Assembly: GCF_037890675.1 (NCBI RefSeq)
Contig: NZ_CP149574.1
Coordinates: forward strand, 1,364,001-1,428,000
Reading direction: 5' to 3'
DNA: 64,000 bases
Source: Methylovirgula sp. 4M-Z18
Lineage (GTDB): Bacteria > Pseudomonadota > Alphaproteobacteria > Rhizobiales > Beijerinckiaceae
The position numbers were made by a program, and so were the translations under genes. The notes under the pieces were generated by a model. It ran no database searches. It was not told where the DNA came from and saw nothing but the letters and a program-made list of their open reading frames with translations. Numbering within the stretch: position 1 is the first letter of the stretch; every line of letters begins with the position of its first letter. Below are positions 25,979 to 34,992 of this stretch, one piece after another.

Positions 25979-27718
25979 TTGCGACATTTCACTTTTGGGC
26001 CGCTTTGGCGGAACAGGACAACCTCTTGGGCCGTCAAGGCCGGGTTGGCCCTCAGCGCTCTGGCTTTCGGCACCTCGGCCACGGAAAATGCAATCGCCAA
26101 TGGCGATACGCGCACGCTCTCCATTTATTATGTCCATACCAAGGAGGCGAATACGATCACCTTCCGGCGGGATGGGCATTATGACGCCGATGGGCTCGAG
26201 AAGCTGAATTGGGCCTTGCGCGACTGGCGCCATGACGAGCCCACCAAGATGGACCCGCACCTGTTCGACATTGTGTGGGAAGTCTATCGCGAATCCGGTT
26301 CGACGCAGCCGATCATCGTGATGTCGGGCTATCGTTCGCCCGAGACCAATGCCATGCTGCGCCACCGTTCGCATTCGGTCGCCGAACATTCGCAGCATAT
26401 TCTCGGCAAGGCCATGGACGTCCATTTCCAAGACGTGCCGATGTCGAAAATCCGTGAAATCGCCATGAAGATGCAGCGCGGCGGCGTCGGCTATTATCCG
26501 ACCGCTGGGACGCCCTTCTGTCATATTGACGCGGGCGGCGTCCGCTCCTGGCCGCGCATGCCGGACGCCCAGTTGATGGCGTTGTTCCCCGACGGCAAGA
26601 CCGTGCACATTCCGGCCAGCGGCAATCCTTTGCCCGGCTATGAGGAGGCTCGCGCCGAAATCGTGGCGCGGGGCGATTCCGGCTATGTGGCGACGCTGGA
26701 AGAAGGGCGCAGCAAAGGCATTTTTGCCGCATTGTTCGGTGGCGGCGAGGATGACGACGAGGAAGTCGCTGCTGCCACATCGACCCGCCGTGGCAAGGCC
26801 TCTGCGGCAGCGGCAACGACGGTTGCATCCGCCGATTATAGCGGCAACGGCAAGAACAATGACGGCGCCCGCTCTTTCTTCTTGAATCAGACGAATGCGG
26901 CCGTTGCGCAGGATGCGCCTGCCGCTCCGGCACCGGCGACGGTGCGCGGAAAGACGGCAAAGCAGCAGGTGCCGCAGCAGCAGCCGCAACCTGTGGAAGT
27001 GGCGGCGCAGGCGAGCGCTGCTCCGGCAGCAGCGCCGCAACCGCAGCCGCAGGCTGAGCCGGCGGCGACGCCGGTCGTGGCTGATGCCGCCGCGCCGGCC
27101 GCGGCCGATACCGATTCAGGCATGATGAAGCTCGTGCCGATGCCGCCGCGCCGGCCGAATGATGCGGTGATCGCTGCATTGGCGAGCCTGGGCAATGTGC
27201 CGCTGCCGCCGTCGCGGCCCGTGGTTCTGGCGTCGCTGAGCGACGCGCCGGTTGGCGTGGGCAAGGCTGACGCAATCGCGGCAGTGGTGCGCAAGGCTGA
27301 TGGGCTGCCCGCGATGATCACGCAAGGCCCCGAGGGCGCGAAGCGTCCGGCGCCGCAGCCGGTAATGGCGGCGATGGCCTATGCCTCGGCGCCGGGGCTG
27401 GGCGTGCCGCAGCCGCCCGTCCGTCCCGCCGTGGCGATGGTGCCGGTGGCGCCAAGCCGCTCCTCGCTCGTCAAGACGGCGGTCATTCGCGACAATATGG
27501 TTGCGTCGCGGCTCGATACGGCGAATTTCCGCATGCTGACCTCGCCCAATTCCGCGTTGACGGCGAAGCGTGTCGCGGCGGTCACGCCGACGGTCGGTCC
27601 GATCCGCAGCGCCGCCAAGGAAAGCGGCAAGACGCTCACCACACGTTCGGTGGCAGGCAGCTTGACCCGCTTCAGTACGGCCGAAGTGCTGCCGGCCGGC
27701 GGGTTTGTAAAGAACTAA
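25979..27718 (+). CDS. DUF882 (M15-like, MepK-type) murein hydrolase with Pro/Ala-rich tail
   Basis: A 579-residue exported protein starting at TTG (25979), which gives a basic twin-Arg-free signal peptide (WAVKAGLALSALAFG, cleavage near NAIA, about residue 40). The DUF882/peptidase M15-like domain (about 44-195) has the zinc-site pattern SEHS-type AEHSQHILGKAMDVHF and CHIDAGG. Related MepK enzymes cut 3-3 or 4-3 peptidoglycan cross-links. The remaining 380 residues are Ala/Pro/Gln-rich and low-complexity, probably spanning the periplasm. A strong bidirectional terminator separates it from gapR. Confidence 0.85.
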   Translation: MRHFTFGPLWRNRTTSWAVKAGLALSALAFGTSATENAIANGDTRTLSIYYVHTKEANTITFRRDGHYDADGLEKLNWALRDWRHDEPTKMDPHLFDIVWEVYRESGSTQPIIVMSGYRSPETNAMLRHRSHSVAEHSQHILGKAMDVHFQDVPMSKIREIAMKMQRGGVGYYPTAGTPFCHIDAGGVRSWPRMPDAQLMALFPDGKTVHIPASGNPLPGYEEARAEIVARGDSGYVATLEEGRSKGIFAALFGGGEDDDEEVAAATSTRRGKASAAAATTVASADYSGNGKNNDGARSFFLNQTNAAVAQDAPAAPAPATVRGKTAKQQVPQQQPQPVEVAAQASAAPAAAPQPQPQAEPAATPVVADAAAPAAADTDSGMMKLVPMPPRRPNDAVIAALASLGNVPLPPSRPVVLASLSDAPVGVGKADAIAAVVRKADGLPAMITQGPEGAKRPAPQPVMAAMAYASAPGLGVPQPPVRPAVAMVPVAPSRSSLVKTAVIRDNMVASRLDTANFRMLTSPNSALTAKRVAAVTPTVGPIRSAAKESGKTLTTRSVAGSLTRFSTAEVLPAGGFVKN

Positions 27719-27740
27719 ATCCGTCCCGGACGAGACAAAG

Positions 27741-27769
27741 AAAAAGGCCGGCGTTCGCCGGCCTTTTTT
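27741..27769. terminator. Bidirectional Rho-independent terminator
   Basis: AAAAA-GGCCGGCG-tt-CGCCGGCC-TTTTTT: a perfect 8-bp GC stem flanked by an A-run and a T-run, between the convergent DUF882 and gapR genes. It can serve both. Confidence 0.92.
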
Positions 27770-27771
27770 CG

Positions 27772-28017
27772 TTACGGCATCATGCCGAGCGCCGCCATGT
27801 AGAGATCGAGGATTTCCTCTTCCTCTTTCCGCTTTTCGTGATCCTGTTTGCGGATCGAGACGATCTTGCGCATGATTTTCACGTCATAGCCATTGCCCTT
27901 GGCCTCGGCGTAGACGTCCTTGATGTCGTCGGCAATGGTCTTTTTCTCTTCCTCCAGGCGCTCGATGCGCTCGATGAAAGCGCGCAAATGGCCTGCGTCA
28001 ACGGCACTCGTACTCAT
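27772..28017 (-). CDS. gapR: Nucleoid-associated protein GapR (DUF2312/UPF0335)
   Basis: An 81-residue coiled-coil protein from the ATG at 28017. The sequence [30 protein letters not shown] is the family hallmark, followed by [15 protein letters not shown]. In Caulobacter GapR encircles overtwisted AT-rich DNA ahead of replication and transcription forks and stimulates topoisomerases; it is near-universal in Alphaproteobacteria. The frame is open upstream to 28083, but that extension lacks family similarity. Confidence 0.93.
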   Translation of the reverse strand: MSTSAVDAGHLRAFIERIERLEEEKKTIADDIKDVYAEAKGNGYDVKIMRKIVSIRKQDHEKRKEEEEILDLYMAALGMMP

Positions 28018-28152
28018 ATGCAAGTCCTTTGGGGAAAGGCAAAAGGGATCGCATCCGATGCGACGTTTGCGGGGAGGGGTCAAGCGCCGGGGTCGATCTA
28101 TCCCCTGTTAAATGGCGAATGGACCGCGGCCTTCGAAGCCGCGGCCATGTAA

Positions 28153-29646
28153 TCAGGCCTGATGCCGTGCCAGCACTTCTTGCACGGCATTCACCAAATC
28201 CGCTTCCGGCACGGAGAATTGCGCCTTCTGTTTCATCTCCAGGAACAGCGCGCGGTCGGTGATGCCAGGACCGATTTGTGCGCCGAGGATCAGGTCCTTG
28301 ATCGTCACTTCGCCCTTCTCGCGCTCGTTCGAGCCTTGAATGACCGCGACGATCGAGCCGCGCTTGTCGGCATATTTGAGCTGGGCATTCATGCCAGCCG
28401 ACCCGAGATACATCTCTGCCGCGATCCCCGCCTGCCGCAGCGTGGCGGCGAGCGCCTGATAATGCGCGGTTTCTGCCTTGTCCATCACCAGCACCACGAC
28501 GGGGCCGGGCTTGGTGCTTTGCGCGATGAGCGGCGATTGCACGGCCTTGAGGGCCGCGAGCAGGCGCGAGACACCGATGGAAAAGCCGGTTGCCGGCACC
28601 GGCTCGCCGCGGAACCGCGCAACGAGCCCATCATAGCGGCCGCCGCCGCCGACCGAGCCGAAGCGGATCGGTTTGCCGTCTTCGCCCGTGACTTCGAAGG
28701 TCAATTCCGCTTCGAACACCGGCCCGGTGTAATATTCGAGCCCGCGCACAACGGATGGGTCGATCACCACGCGCTCACGCATGCCGGCGGCTTCGACCAG
28801 CCGGTCGATTTCGACGAGTTCGTCGACGCCTTCGACCCCTCGAGCCGAGCCTTCGACGACCGCCTTGAGATTGGTCAGGGTCGCGCCGGCGCTGTCAGCC
28901 TTGGCCGCCGTGAAGGCCATGACGCGGGCAATCTGGGCCTCGTCCAAACCAGCACCCTTGGTGAAATCGCCGCTTTCATCCTTACGCCCGGGGCCGAGCA
29001 GCAGGCGGACGCCGTCGGCGCCGAGGCGGTCGAGCTTGTCGATGGCACGCAGCACGATCAGGCGCTTGCCCGCATTCGCATCGCCGCCGAGGCCGATCGC
29101 TTCCATCACACCGTCGAGCACCTTGCGGTTGTTGACCTTGATGACGTAGTCGCCGCGCTTGAAGCCGAGCCGTTCGAACGTGTCGGCCGCCATCATACAG
29201 ATTTCGGCATCCGCCGCGACACTGGCCGAGCCGACCGTATCAGCATCGAATTGCATGAATTGGCGAAAGCGGCCGGGGCCGGGCTTCTCGTTGCGGAACA
29301 CCCAGCCGGCGCGATAGGTGCGGCAGGGTTTGGGCAATTTATCATAATTCTCAGCGACATAGCGCGCGAGCGGGGCTGTGAGGTCGTAGCGCAATGACAG
29401 CCATTGCTCGTCGTCATCCTGGAATGAGAAGACGCCTTCGTTCGGCCGGTCGAGATCGGGCAGGAATTTGCCCAAGGCGTCCGTATATTCGATGAACGGC
29501 GTCTCGACGCCTTCGAAGCCGTAAAGCTCGTAAACGTGCTTGATCGCCGCGAACATCGTCTCGGTGGCGGCCAGATCCGCGGCCGGCCGGTCGGCGAGGC
29601 CACGCGGCAGACGGGGTTTTACGGTGGTTTTTTGCGCTTCGGACAT
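28153..29646 (-). CDS. hisS: Histidine-tRNA ligase HisS
   Basis: A 497-residue class II aminoacyl-tRNA synthetase that charges tRNA-His. Motif 2 ([12 protein letters not shown]), the histidine-A loop region ([11 protein letters not shown]) and motif 3 ([10 protein letters not shown]) are present, with the C-terminal anticodon-binding domain from about residue 400. The start chosen is the ATG at 29646 (MSEAQKTT); the longer frame to 29730 would translate a palindromic repeat. The gene stands alone here; hisZ and hisG, often next to it in this order, are absent. Confidence 0.95.
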   Translation of the reverse strand: MSEAQKTTVKPRLPRGLADRPAADLAATETMFAAIKHVYELYGFEGVETPFIEYTDALGKFLPDLDRPNEGVFSFQDDDEQWLSLRYDLTAPLARYVAENYDKLPKPCRTYRAGWVFRNEKPGPGRFRQFMQFDADTVGSASVAADAEICMMAADTFERLGFKRGDYVIKVNNRKVLDGVMEAIGLGGDANAGKRLIVLRAIDKLDRLGADGVRLLLGPGRKDESGDFTKGAGLDEAQIARVMAFTAAKADSAGATLTNLKAVVEGSARGVEGVDELVEIDRLVEAAGMRERVVIDPSVVRGLEYYTGPVFEAELTFEVTGEDGKPIRFGSVGGGGRYDGLVARFRGEPVPATGFSIGVSRLLAALKAVQSPLIAQSTKPGPVVVLVMDKAETAHYQALAATLRQAGIAAEMYLGSAGMNAQLKYADKRGSIVAVIQGSNEREKGEVTIKDLILGAQIGPGITDRALFLEMKQKAQFSVPEADLVNAVQEVLARHQA

Positions 29647-30045
29647 GGGAAGATAAATCACGATTATAGGTAAACCCTTCTCCGCGCGTGCGGGGAGAAG
29701 GTGGCCCGAAAGGCCGGATGAGGGGCGCACGGACGCTGGATCATTGACCGCCTAGCCCGCGCTACTCTCGCCAAGTTGCGGTTGCCCCTCATCCGTCTCG
29801 CTTCGCAAGCCACCTTCTCCCCGTTGCACGGGGAGAAGGGAGAAGATGAGGCCGCTTGGTTAGCGCGGATTGGAGGAGGGGGCAAGCGCATCAGGATCGC
29901 GGGCTTCCAGCCCGCTGGAAAAGGAGAGAAAGGAGAGCTGGATGTCAATTGGTTCTCTCCAATGAAAGTCCGGCACTCCTGCCCGGCCCTTGCGGGCCGT
30001 TTGCGACCTGGAAGGTCACGGTCCCAAGAGGGCTCCCCGTACCGC
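29647..30045. other. 399-bp intergenic region with palindromic repeats
   Basis: Between hisS and the VOC gene (both leftward). It holds one complete composite repeat (29675-29840) and a smaller hairpin, GCGGGC-ttcca-GCCCGC (29899-29915). No protein gene is supported. Confidence 0.7.
29675..29840. repeat. Composite palindromic repeat, copy 1
   Basis: Two inverted REP-like elements: 29675-29730 (CCCTTCTCC...GGGGAGAAGG then GGTGGCC...GGATGAGGGG) and 29784-29840 in opposite orientation, separated by about 53 bp. The spacer resembles that of copy 3 (51007-51173), with TCATTG and TCTCGC at matching places. The whole could fold into one long hairpin, like a REPIN. Confidence 0.8.
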
Positions 30046-30543
30046 TTAGCTCGCGGCGGCGGGCGGCCTAAGCCGCTCAACAAAACGCAGCAAATATCCG
30101 TCCGGATCCTGGACCAGAAATTCGCGCTGGTGGGTTTCATCGCTGCCGACGCGGTAGCGCATGTCATAGGGGCCTTCGTAAATCGGCCAGTTCGCCACTT
30201 GCAAAGAGCCGATCATCGCTTCGAGATCATCGACCCGCATTTGCAGACTCATGCCGCGCCCGAACGGCTGCTGCATGGCGCCGACCTCCCATCGCCCGTT
30301 GCGCTCGCACAACATGATCTGCAAAGGCCCGCGCTCCAAATAGGCGAAGCGCCCGGCGGGGCGGTCGTAGGCGATGCGAAATCCAAGCGGGCCGCACCAG
30401 AAGGCGAGACTCGCTTCGATGTTCGAGACGGCGAGTTCGGGAACCAATGCGGCGAAACCGGCTTGCGGCGCGCGGCCATTGCTCGGTGAGCCGCCGCGTA
30501 CGACGGAAGCGAGGAAGGACGGGGATGTTTGATCATCGACCAT
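30046..30543 (-). CDS. VOC-family (glyoxalase/bleomycin-resistance-like) protein
   Basis: A 165-residue protein of the vicinal oxygen chelate fold from the ATG at 30543. It shows VPELAVSNIEASLAFWCGPLGF near residue 35-56 and the C-terminal REFLVQDPDGYLLRFVE pattern. A metal-binding Glu is present (RFVE); the substrate is unknown, and similar proteins bind bleomycin-like glycopeptides or act as dioxygenases or isomerases. The aminotransferase gene upstream on the same strand ends in a strong hairpin, so it is likely transcribed independently. Confidence 0.75.
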   Translation of the reverse strand: MVDDQTSPSFLASVVRGGSPSNGRAPQAGFAALVPELAVSNIEASLAFWCGPLGFRIAYDRPAGRFAYLERGPLQIMLCERNGRWEVGAMQQPFGRGMSLQMRVDDLEAMIGSLQVANWPIYEGPYDMRYRVGSDETHQREFLVQDPDGYLLRFVERLRPPAAAS

Positions 30544-30601
30544 GAAAGAAACTCTTATTGCAATGGAAGTCTCGAAATCAGGCACGCGTCAAAACAAATA
30601 T

Positions 30602-30631
30602 GCCCCGCCGATAATTTGTCCGGCGGGGCAT
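30602..30631 (-). terminator. Hairpin after the aminotransferase gene
   Basis: TGCCCCGCCG and CGGCGGGGCA pair over a 9-10 nt loop, reading leftward into a T-rich stretch (TATTTGTTTT). It lies 29 bp past the aminotransferase stop and upstream of the VOC gene. Confidence 0.75.
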
Positions 30632-30659
30632 ATTGAAAGACAGGGCAGGGGAAAGCCGC

Positions 30660-32000
30660 TTACGCCACTTCCTTGATCACTTCCCGCATCTTATCCATCA
30701 GCTCGCCGATCTGTCCTTCGGTAATGATCAGCGGCGGGCAGAGCGCGATCGTTTCGCCGGTGATGCGGATCATCAGCCCGTGATTGAAGAAGGCGCTGTT
30801 CATGGCGTCCGACGCACGCTGGCCGACTGCGTCGGGGCGCGAGGCGAGGTCAATAGCGCCGACGAGGCCGATCGCACGGATGTCGAGCACGTTGGGCAGG
30901 CCCTTGAGCGACATCATTGCATCGGCGAACGTTTCCTCGAGCGCCTTCGCGCGCTCGAACAATTTCTCGTCGCGGTACACGTCGAGCGTCGCTAGGCCCG
31001 CGGCGCAGGCCAGCGGATGGGCCGAATAGGTGTAGCCGTGGAACAATTCGATCACATGTTCCGGCCCAGTCATGAAGGCATCATAAATGCCCTTGCGGGC
31101 GATGACGCCGCCCATCGGCACGGTGCCGGAGGTCACGCCCTTGGCGAAGGTGATGAAATCCGGGATGACACCGTAACGCTCGGCGGCGAAGGCATGGCCA
31201 AGGCGGCCGAAGCCGGTGATCACCTCGTCGAAAATCAGCAGAATGCCGTATTTGTCGCAGATCTGCCGGAGGCGCTTCAGGTAGCCTTTCGGCGGCGGCA
31301 GCACGCCGGTCGAGCCGGCCATCGGTTCGACCATGACGGCGGCGATGGTCGAAGGATCGTGCAGGCCGACGATGTTTTCGAGCTCATCGGCGAGATGGGC
31401 GCCCCATTCTGGCTCGCCGCGCGAATAGGCCTGATGTTCGCGGTTATAGGTGTGCGGCAGATGATCGACGCCAGTCAGGAGCGACCCAAAAACGCGGCGG
31501 TTCGGCACGATGCCGCCGACCGAAATGCCGCCGAAGCCGACGCCATGATAACCGCGCACCCGGCCGATCAGGCGCTGGCGCTGCCCCTGGCCGCGCGCAT
31601 GGTGATAGGCGATCGCCATTTTCAGCGCCGTATCGGCCGCTTCCGAACCGGAATTGACGAAGAAGACGTGGTCGAGATCGCCCGGCGCGAGCTCGGCAAT
31701 GCGGCTCGCGAGCTGGAAGGCCTTGGGATGGCCGTATTGGAAGACCGGCGCGAAGTCGAGTTCTGCCGCCTGGTTCTGGATCGCCTCGACGATCGGTGCC
31801 CGGTTGTGGCCGGCATTGCAGCACCAGAGCGCCGAGGTGCCGTCCATGATCGCGCGGCCGTCCGGCGTGAAATAATGCATGTCCTTGGCACGGGCGATCA
31901 TGCGCGGATTTTTCTTGAAAGCGCGGTTGGCCGTGAACGGCATCCAGAATGCTTCCAGATCATTCGGCACTTCGACACGGGCTGCTGCGGACGATGACAT
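30660..32000 (-). CDS. Class III omega-aminotransferase (beta-alanine:pyruvate type)
   Basis: A 446-residue PLP enzyme from the ATG at 32000. It carries FFVNSGSEAADTALKMA (cofactor phosphate site), IFDEVITGFGRLG (Asp that binds the pyridine nitrogen) and the Schiff-base lysine in TFAKGVTSG. Sequence and length match the omega-amino acid:pyruvate aminotransferases that move an amino group from beta-alanine or other omega-amines to pyruvate. The exact amine donor cannot be read from sequence. The frame continues to 32057, but the shorter start fits the family. Confidence 0.9.
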   Translation of the reverse strand: MSSSAAARVEVPNDLEAFWMPFTANRAFKKNPRMIARAKDMHYFTPDGRAIMDGTSALWCCNAGHNRAPIVEAIQNQAAELDFAPVFQYGHPKAFQLASRIAELAPGDLDHVFFVNSGSEAADTALKMAIAYHHARGQGQRQRLIGRVRGYHGVGFGGISVGGIVPNRRVFGSLLTGVDHLPHTYNREHQAYSRGEPEWGAHLADELENIVGLHDPSTIAAVMVEPMAGSTGVLPPPKGYLKRLRQICDKYGILLIFDEVITGFGRLGHAFAAERYGVIPDFITFAKGVTSGTVPMGGVIARKGIYDAFMTGPEHVIELFHGYTYSAHPLACAAGLATLDVYRDEKLFERAKALEETFADAMMSLKGLPNVLDIRAIGLVGAIDLASRPDAVGQRASDAMNSAFFNHGLMIRITGETIALCPPLIITEGQIGELMDKMREVIKEVA

Positions 32001-32200
32001 TGAGACGACTCCAAAAGATGAGACATAGCAAACTAATGAGTTCCACGCTCGGTGCAAGACATGGCGTCTATGCCGATGGCGCCGAGCTCACTTTTTGCCG
32101 GAGCGAACCGTTATGCTAGGCTACAGCAAAAATTATGAATGATTTTTACACGATGACCGACTTCCCGCGACAAGTAGCAGCCTAGGAGGAGAAAGCAACA

Positions 32201-32737
32201 ATGAGCTTGTTCGGTAGGCAAGTAACATTTCGCGAAATGGCAACTGCTGCAACGCACCATTTGGGAATTGCTTGTCGTTCACTTCGGGAAAGTGGAAGTC
32301 ATGATCTTTCGTCGGGCATGGTGCGTGCGTGGGGTCCTATTCACGGCGCCAGCCATAATACCTACCTCTTTGGCGTAGACGACGAAGACAGGGAGAAAGT
32401 CTTTTTAGCGAGCTCCACTATTGCCCAACAATGGTTCGCACAATCTCACAAGAACGCTCGTGTTATATCTATCTGTACCGTCGGTGTTCTCAAGATCATC
32501 AAGGGTGTTGACCCCACGCTCTTGCTTCGCGTTCGATCCGGCGATTCTGCAAAAGATTTTGTTTTCATTGTTGGGTTTGCTGGCCACGACGGTGGAATTT
32601 CATTCCTGGAACCGGAAATCGCATTCAATTCGGCGTCGTCCTTCGGGCCGGAGCAAAGGCAAGAAATTTATGCTTCAATGCGTGACGAAAAGGCGCGGTT
32701 ACCAAAGAAGACTCAGGACGCGCTCAATTGGCTATGA
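32201..32737 (+). CDS. Hypothetical orphan protein, lower GC
   Basis: A 178-residue soluble protein I do not recognise. The start is well supported by AGGAGGAG about 9 bases upstream of the ATG. There is no signal peptide or membrane helix. Base composition is visibly lower in GC than the neighbours, and codon use looks different (many A/T-ending codons), which suggests recent acquisition. Predicted features: a helical N-terminus, a strand-rich centre (VFLASSTIAQQWF, VISICTVGVLKIIKG) and a charged C-terminus. It stands alone between the aminotransferase and ohr. Confidence 0.6.
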   Translation: MSLFGRQVTFREMATAATHHLGIACRSLRESGSHDLSSGMVRAWGPIHGASHNTYLFGVDDEDREKVFLASSTIAQQWFAQSHKNARVISICTVGVLKIIKGVDPTLLLRVRSGDSAKDFVFIVGFAGHDGGISFLEPEIAFNSASSFGPEQRQEIYASMRDEKARLPKKTQDALNWL

Positions 32738-32833
32738 CCGGCGAGTTGGCTGGAATGGGCTAAGCCGTTACACATTGCTGGTAGAGAGCGATTGCAAGAA
32801 AGATTTTTGCCGCAGGTTCTGAACCTAAGCTAC

Positions 32834-32863
32834 ATGCGCCCTTTTCATGAGAAAAGGGCGCAT
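32834..32863. terminator. Strong inverted repeat between convergent genes
   Basis: A perfect 13-bp stem (ATGCGCCCTTTTC / GAAAAGGGCGCAT) with loop ATGA, between the orphan gene and ohr. In both directions the A/T-rich arm resembles a terminator. Confidence 0.8.
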
Positions 32864-32872
32864 TTCGTCGAC

Positions 32873-33307
32873 TTATGCCCCTTCGACCGTCACTTCGACC
32901 GGCACATTGCCGCGAGTCGCGTGGGAATAGGGGCAAATCTTCTCATGCGCCTCATTGGCGAGCGCCTGCAATTCGGCTTGGGGCAGGCTCTTGTCGACCA
33001 CATGCAGCTTGACTTCGAGACCGAAGCCGCCGGCTTCGCGCGGACCGATGGAGACCGAGCAGGTGACTGCGGCCTTGCTCGCATCCTTCTTGTGCTGATG
33101 GCCGATATAGTCGAGGGCGCCGCCGAAGCAGGCGGCATAGCCGGTGGCAAAAAGATGTTCCGGCGTCGTGGTATTGGGCTTGCCTGGTCCGCCCATTTCC
33201 TTCGGCACGGACAGATCGACCGCAACCGAATGGTCGGCGGCTTCCGAATGGCCGTTGCGGCCGCCCGTTGCAGTGGAGGTGGCGGTGAAAAGCACTTTGG
33301 TCAGCAT
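32873..33307 (-). CDS. ohr: Organic hydroperoxide reductase Ohr
   Basis: A 144-residue OsmC-fold thiol peroxidase that reduces fatty-acid and other organic hydroperoxides. The two redox cysteines are Cys60 (GYAACFGGALD) and Cys125 (KICPYSHATRGN). The N-terminus (VLFTATSTATGGRNG) is typical of Ohr rather than OsmC. No ohrR regulator is adjacent, although an 18-bp palindrome lies upstream in the divergent spacer. Confidence 0.93.
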   Translation of the reverse strand: MLTKVLFTATSTATGGRNGHSEAADHSVAVDLSVPKEMGGPGKPNTTTPEHLFATGYAACFGGALDYIGHQHKKDASKAAVTCSVSIGPREAGGFGLEVKLHVVDKSLPQAELQALANEAHEKICPYSHATRGNVPVEVTVEGA

Positions 33308-33607
33308 ATGGAAGGTCCCTTATGGCTGGTTGGCGGGAGGGATCGTTGCCGGATAGTCGGTGTCGGTCAAGGTCGTGACGGATCCGGCTTCGTCTTTTTG
33401 CGCGCGAGATCGTCACGATATCGTGACGGTCCGGCCCTGGCAGGCCCGCGCGCACATTTTTTTCATGGCGATCTGGGCGCTTCGAATACCCGCTATCATT
33501 GCGGCGTGCCATGTCGCAAACTGATAACAGAGCCCGGTTAAGACATGGCCGCCGCAAGGGCGCCCATATTGCTTGACTTGCGCACCCCGGAGCATTAGCC
33601 GCCTCTT
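33308..33607. other. Divergent intergenic region ohr / HAD gene
   Basis: A 300 bp spacer that should contain both promoters. It holds one perfect 18-bp palindrome, listed separately, and a copy of half of it (GTCGTGACGGATCCGG near 33372). No other feature is clear. Confidence 0.5.
33411..33428. promoter_or_regulatory. Perfect 18-bp palindrome upstream of ohr
   Basis: CGTCACGATATCGTGACG, about 100 bp upstream of the ohr start. The sequence continues as GTCCGG, and GTGACGGATCCGG recurs about 45 bp away, as if one half-site were duplicated. It does not look like the AT-rich OhrR operator, so the regulator is unknown. Confidence 0.55.
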
Positions 33608-34501
33608 ATGACCACGAACCTGTCCGACCCGCTCATTCCCGGCCTCTCGTCGGTGGCCGACCGTTACGATGTGATCCTCAGCGACGTATGGGGCGTTATC
33701 CACAACGGGCGCGAGCATTTTCCGGAAGCCTGTGCCGCCCTGGGCCGGTTTCGTGCCCATGGCGGCACGGTCGTGATGATCACCAATGCGCCGCGCCCGC
33801 GGCGTTCGGTCATCCGCCAGCTTGATCATCTTTTGGTGCCGACGACGACCTACGATACGGTGGTCACCTCCGGCGACGTCACCCTGGCGCTGATGGCCGA
33901 GCACGGCGACGTGCCCGTGCACCATATCGGGCCGGAGCGCGACCTCGCGCTGTTTCACGTGCTTGACGAGGAATTCGGCGTGCGGCCGCGCCGCGCGCCG
34001 GTCGAGCAGGCCTCTTATATCTTGTGCAGCGGCCTGAATGACGACCACACGGAGACGCCTGACGATTATACGGAGGCGCTCGCCGAGATGCAGGTGCGGG
34101 ATCTGCCGATGATCTGCGCCAATCCCGACATCGTTGTCCATGTCGGCGAACAGCTCATCTACTGCGCCGGCGCGCTGGCCCACCGCTACGAAGATATGGG
34201 CGGCGCAGTCGCCTATGCGGGCAAGCCGCATGCGCCGATCTACGAGCGGGCGCTGCAGCTTGCATCCGAGAAACATCACAAGCCGGTCGATCCGAAGCGC
34301 GTGCTTGCCATCGGCGATGCGTTCCATACAGACATTGCGGGGGCGCTGGCGCATGGCCTCGATGCGCTCTTCGTGTCGGAAGGCATTCATCGCGACGACT
34401 TGTACGATACCGAAGGGCGATTCGATGTCGATGCTTATCAGCATCTCGCCCGGAAGCACGGCCAGGTTCCGACTGCGGCCATTTCGCGTCTTGTGTGGTA
34501 G
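33608..34501 (+). CDS. HAD-superfamily phosphatase, subfamily IIA (TIGR01459-like)
   Basis: A 297-residue NagD-type HAD hydrolase. The nucleophile motif is LSDVWGVIHNG (the second Asp of DxD is replaced by Trp, as is typical of this alphaproteobacterial group), motif II is MITNAPR, the cap region is in the middle and motif III/IV is LAIGDAFHTDIAGA. The substrate is unknown, probably a small sugar phosphate or nucleotide. The stop codon is 2 bp before the start of the MaoC gene, so the two are one operon. Confidence 0.88.
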   Translation: MTTNLSDPLIPGLSSVADRYDVILSDVWGVIHNGREHFPEACAALGRFRAHGGTVVMITNAPRPRRSVIRQLDHLLVPTTTYDTVVTSGDVTLALMAEHGDVPVHHIGPERDLALFHVLDEEFGVRPRRAPVEQASYILCSGLNDDHTETPDDYTEALAEMQVRDLPMICANPDIVVHVGEQLIYCAGALAHRYEDMGGAVAYAGKPHAPIYERALQLASEKHHKPVDPKRVLAIGDAFHTDIAGALAHGLDALFVSEGIHRDDLYDTEGRFDVDAYQHLARKHGQVPTAAISRLVW

Positions 34502-34503
34502 GC

Positions 34504-34965
34504 ATGGCAGCGGCTCCGTTCAAAACCCACTATTTCGAGGATCTCGCCGTCGGCATGTCGGAGACGATCCTGAAGACGGTGATGAACGAGGACGTGATCG
34601 GCTTTGCGACTCTTTCCGGCGATCACAACCCGATACACCTCTCCGAGCATTTCGCCCGTAAGACCCGTTTCGGCGAGCGCATCGCCCATGGGCTCTATAC
34701 GGCGAGCCTGATCTCGGCAGTGCTCGGCATGTATCTGCCGGGGCCGGGCGCGGTCTATCTCAACCAGACCCTTAATTTCAAAGGCCCGGTGAAAATCGGT
34801 GATGTGGTGCGCGTGCATGTGGAAGTGGTGGAGCTGATCGAGCAGGGCCGCCGCTGCCGGCTCTATTGCGAGGCAAGCGTGGACGATAAGGTTGTCCTCG
34901 ATGGCGAAGCGATCGTGATGGTGCCCTCGAAGGTCAAGAAGCCGCAGAAGGACGCGCGGGGATGA
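34504..34965 (+). CDS. MaoC-like (R)-specific enoyl-CoA hydratase
   Basis: A 153-residue hot-dog-fold hydratase from the ATG at 34504. The catalytic Asp/His pair is in LSGDHNPIHLSE, followed by GERIAHGLYTASLISAV, both classic for (R)-hydratases. These convert trans-2-enoyl-CoA to (R)-3-hydroxyacyl-CoA and can feed polyhydroxyalkanoate synthesis, but no pha genes are present. The gene follows the HAD gene at 2 bp, so they are likely co-translated. Confidence 0.9.
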   Translation: MAAAPFKTHYFEDLAVGMSETILKTVMNEDVIGFATLSGDHNPIHLSEHFARKTRFGERIAHGLYTASLISAVLGMYLPGPGAVYLNQTLNFKGPVKIGDVVRVHVEVVELIEQGRRCRLYCEASVDDKVVLDGEAIVMVPSKVKKPQKDARG

Positions 34966-34992
34966 GAGATTGGCTGGAACAATTCGGCGCAT

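Noticed and set aside
32834-32863. Long inverted repeat considered as an IS end
   Set aside because: No transposase, no second copy and no target duplication; it sits between convergent gene ends as a terminator would.
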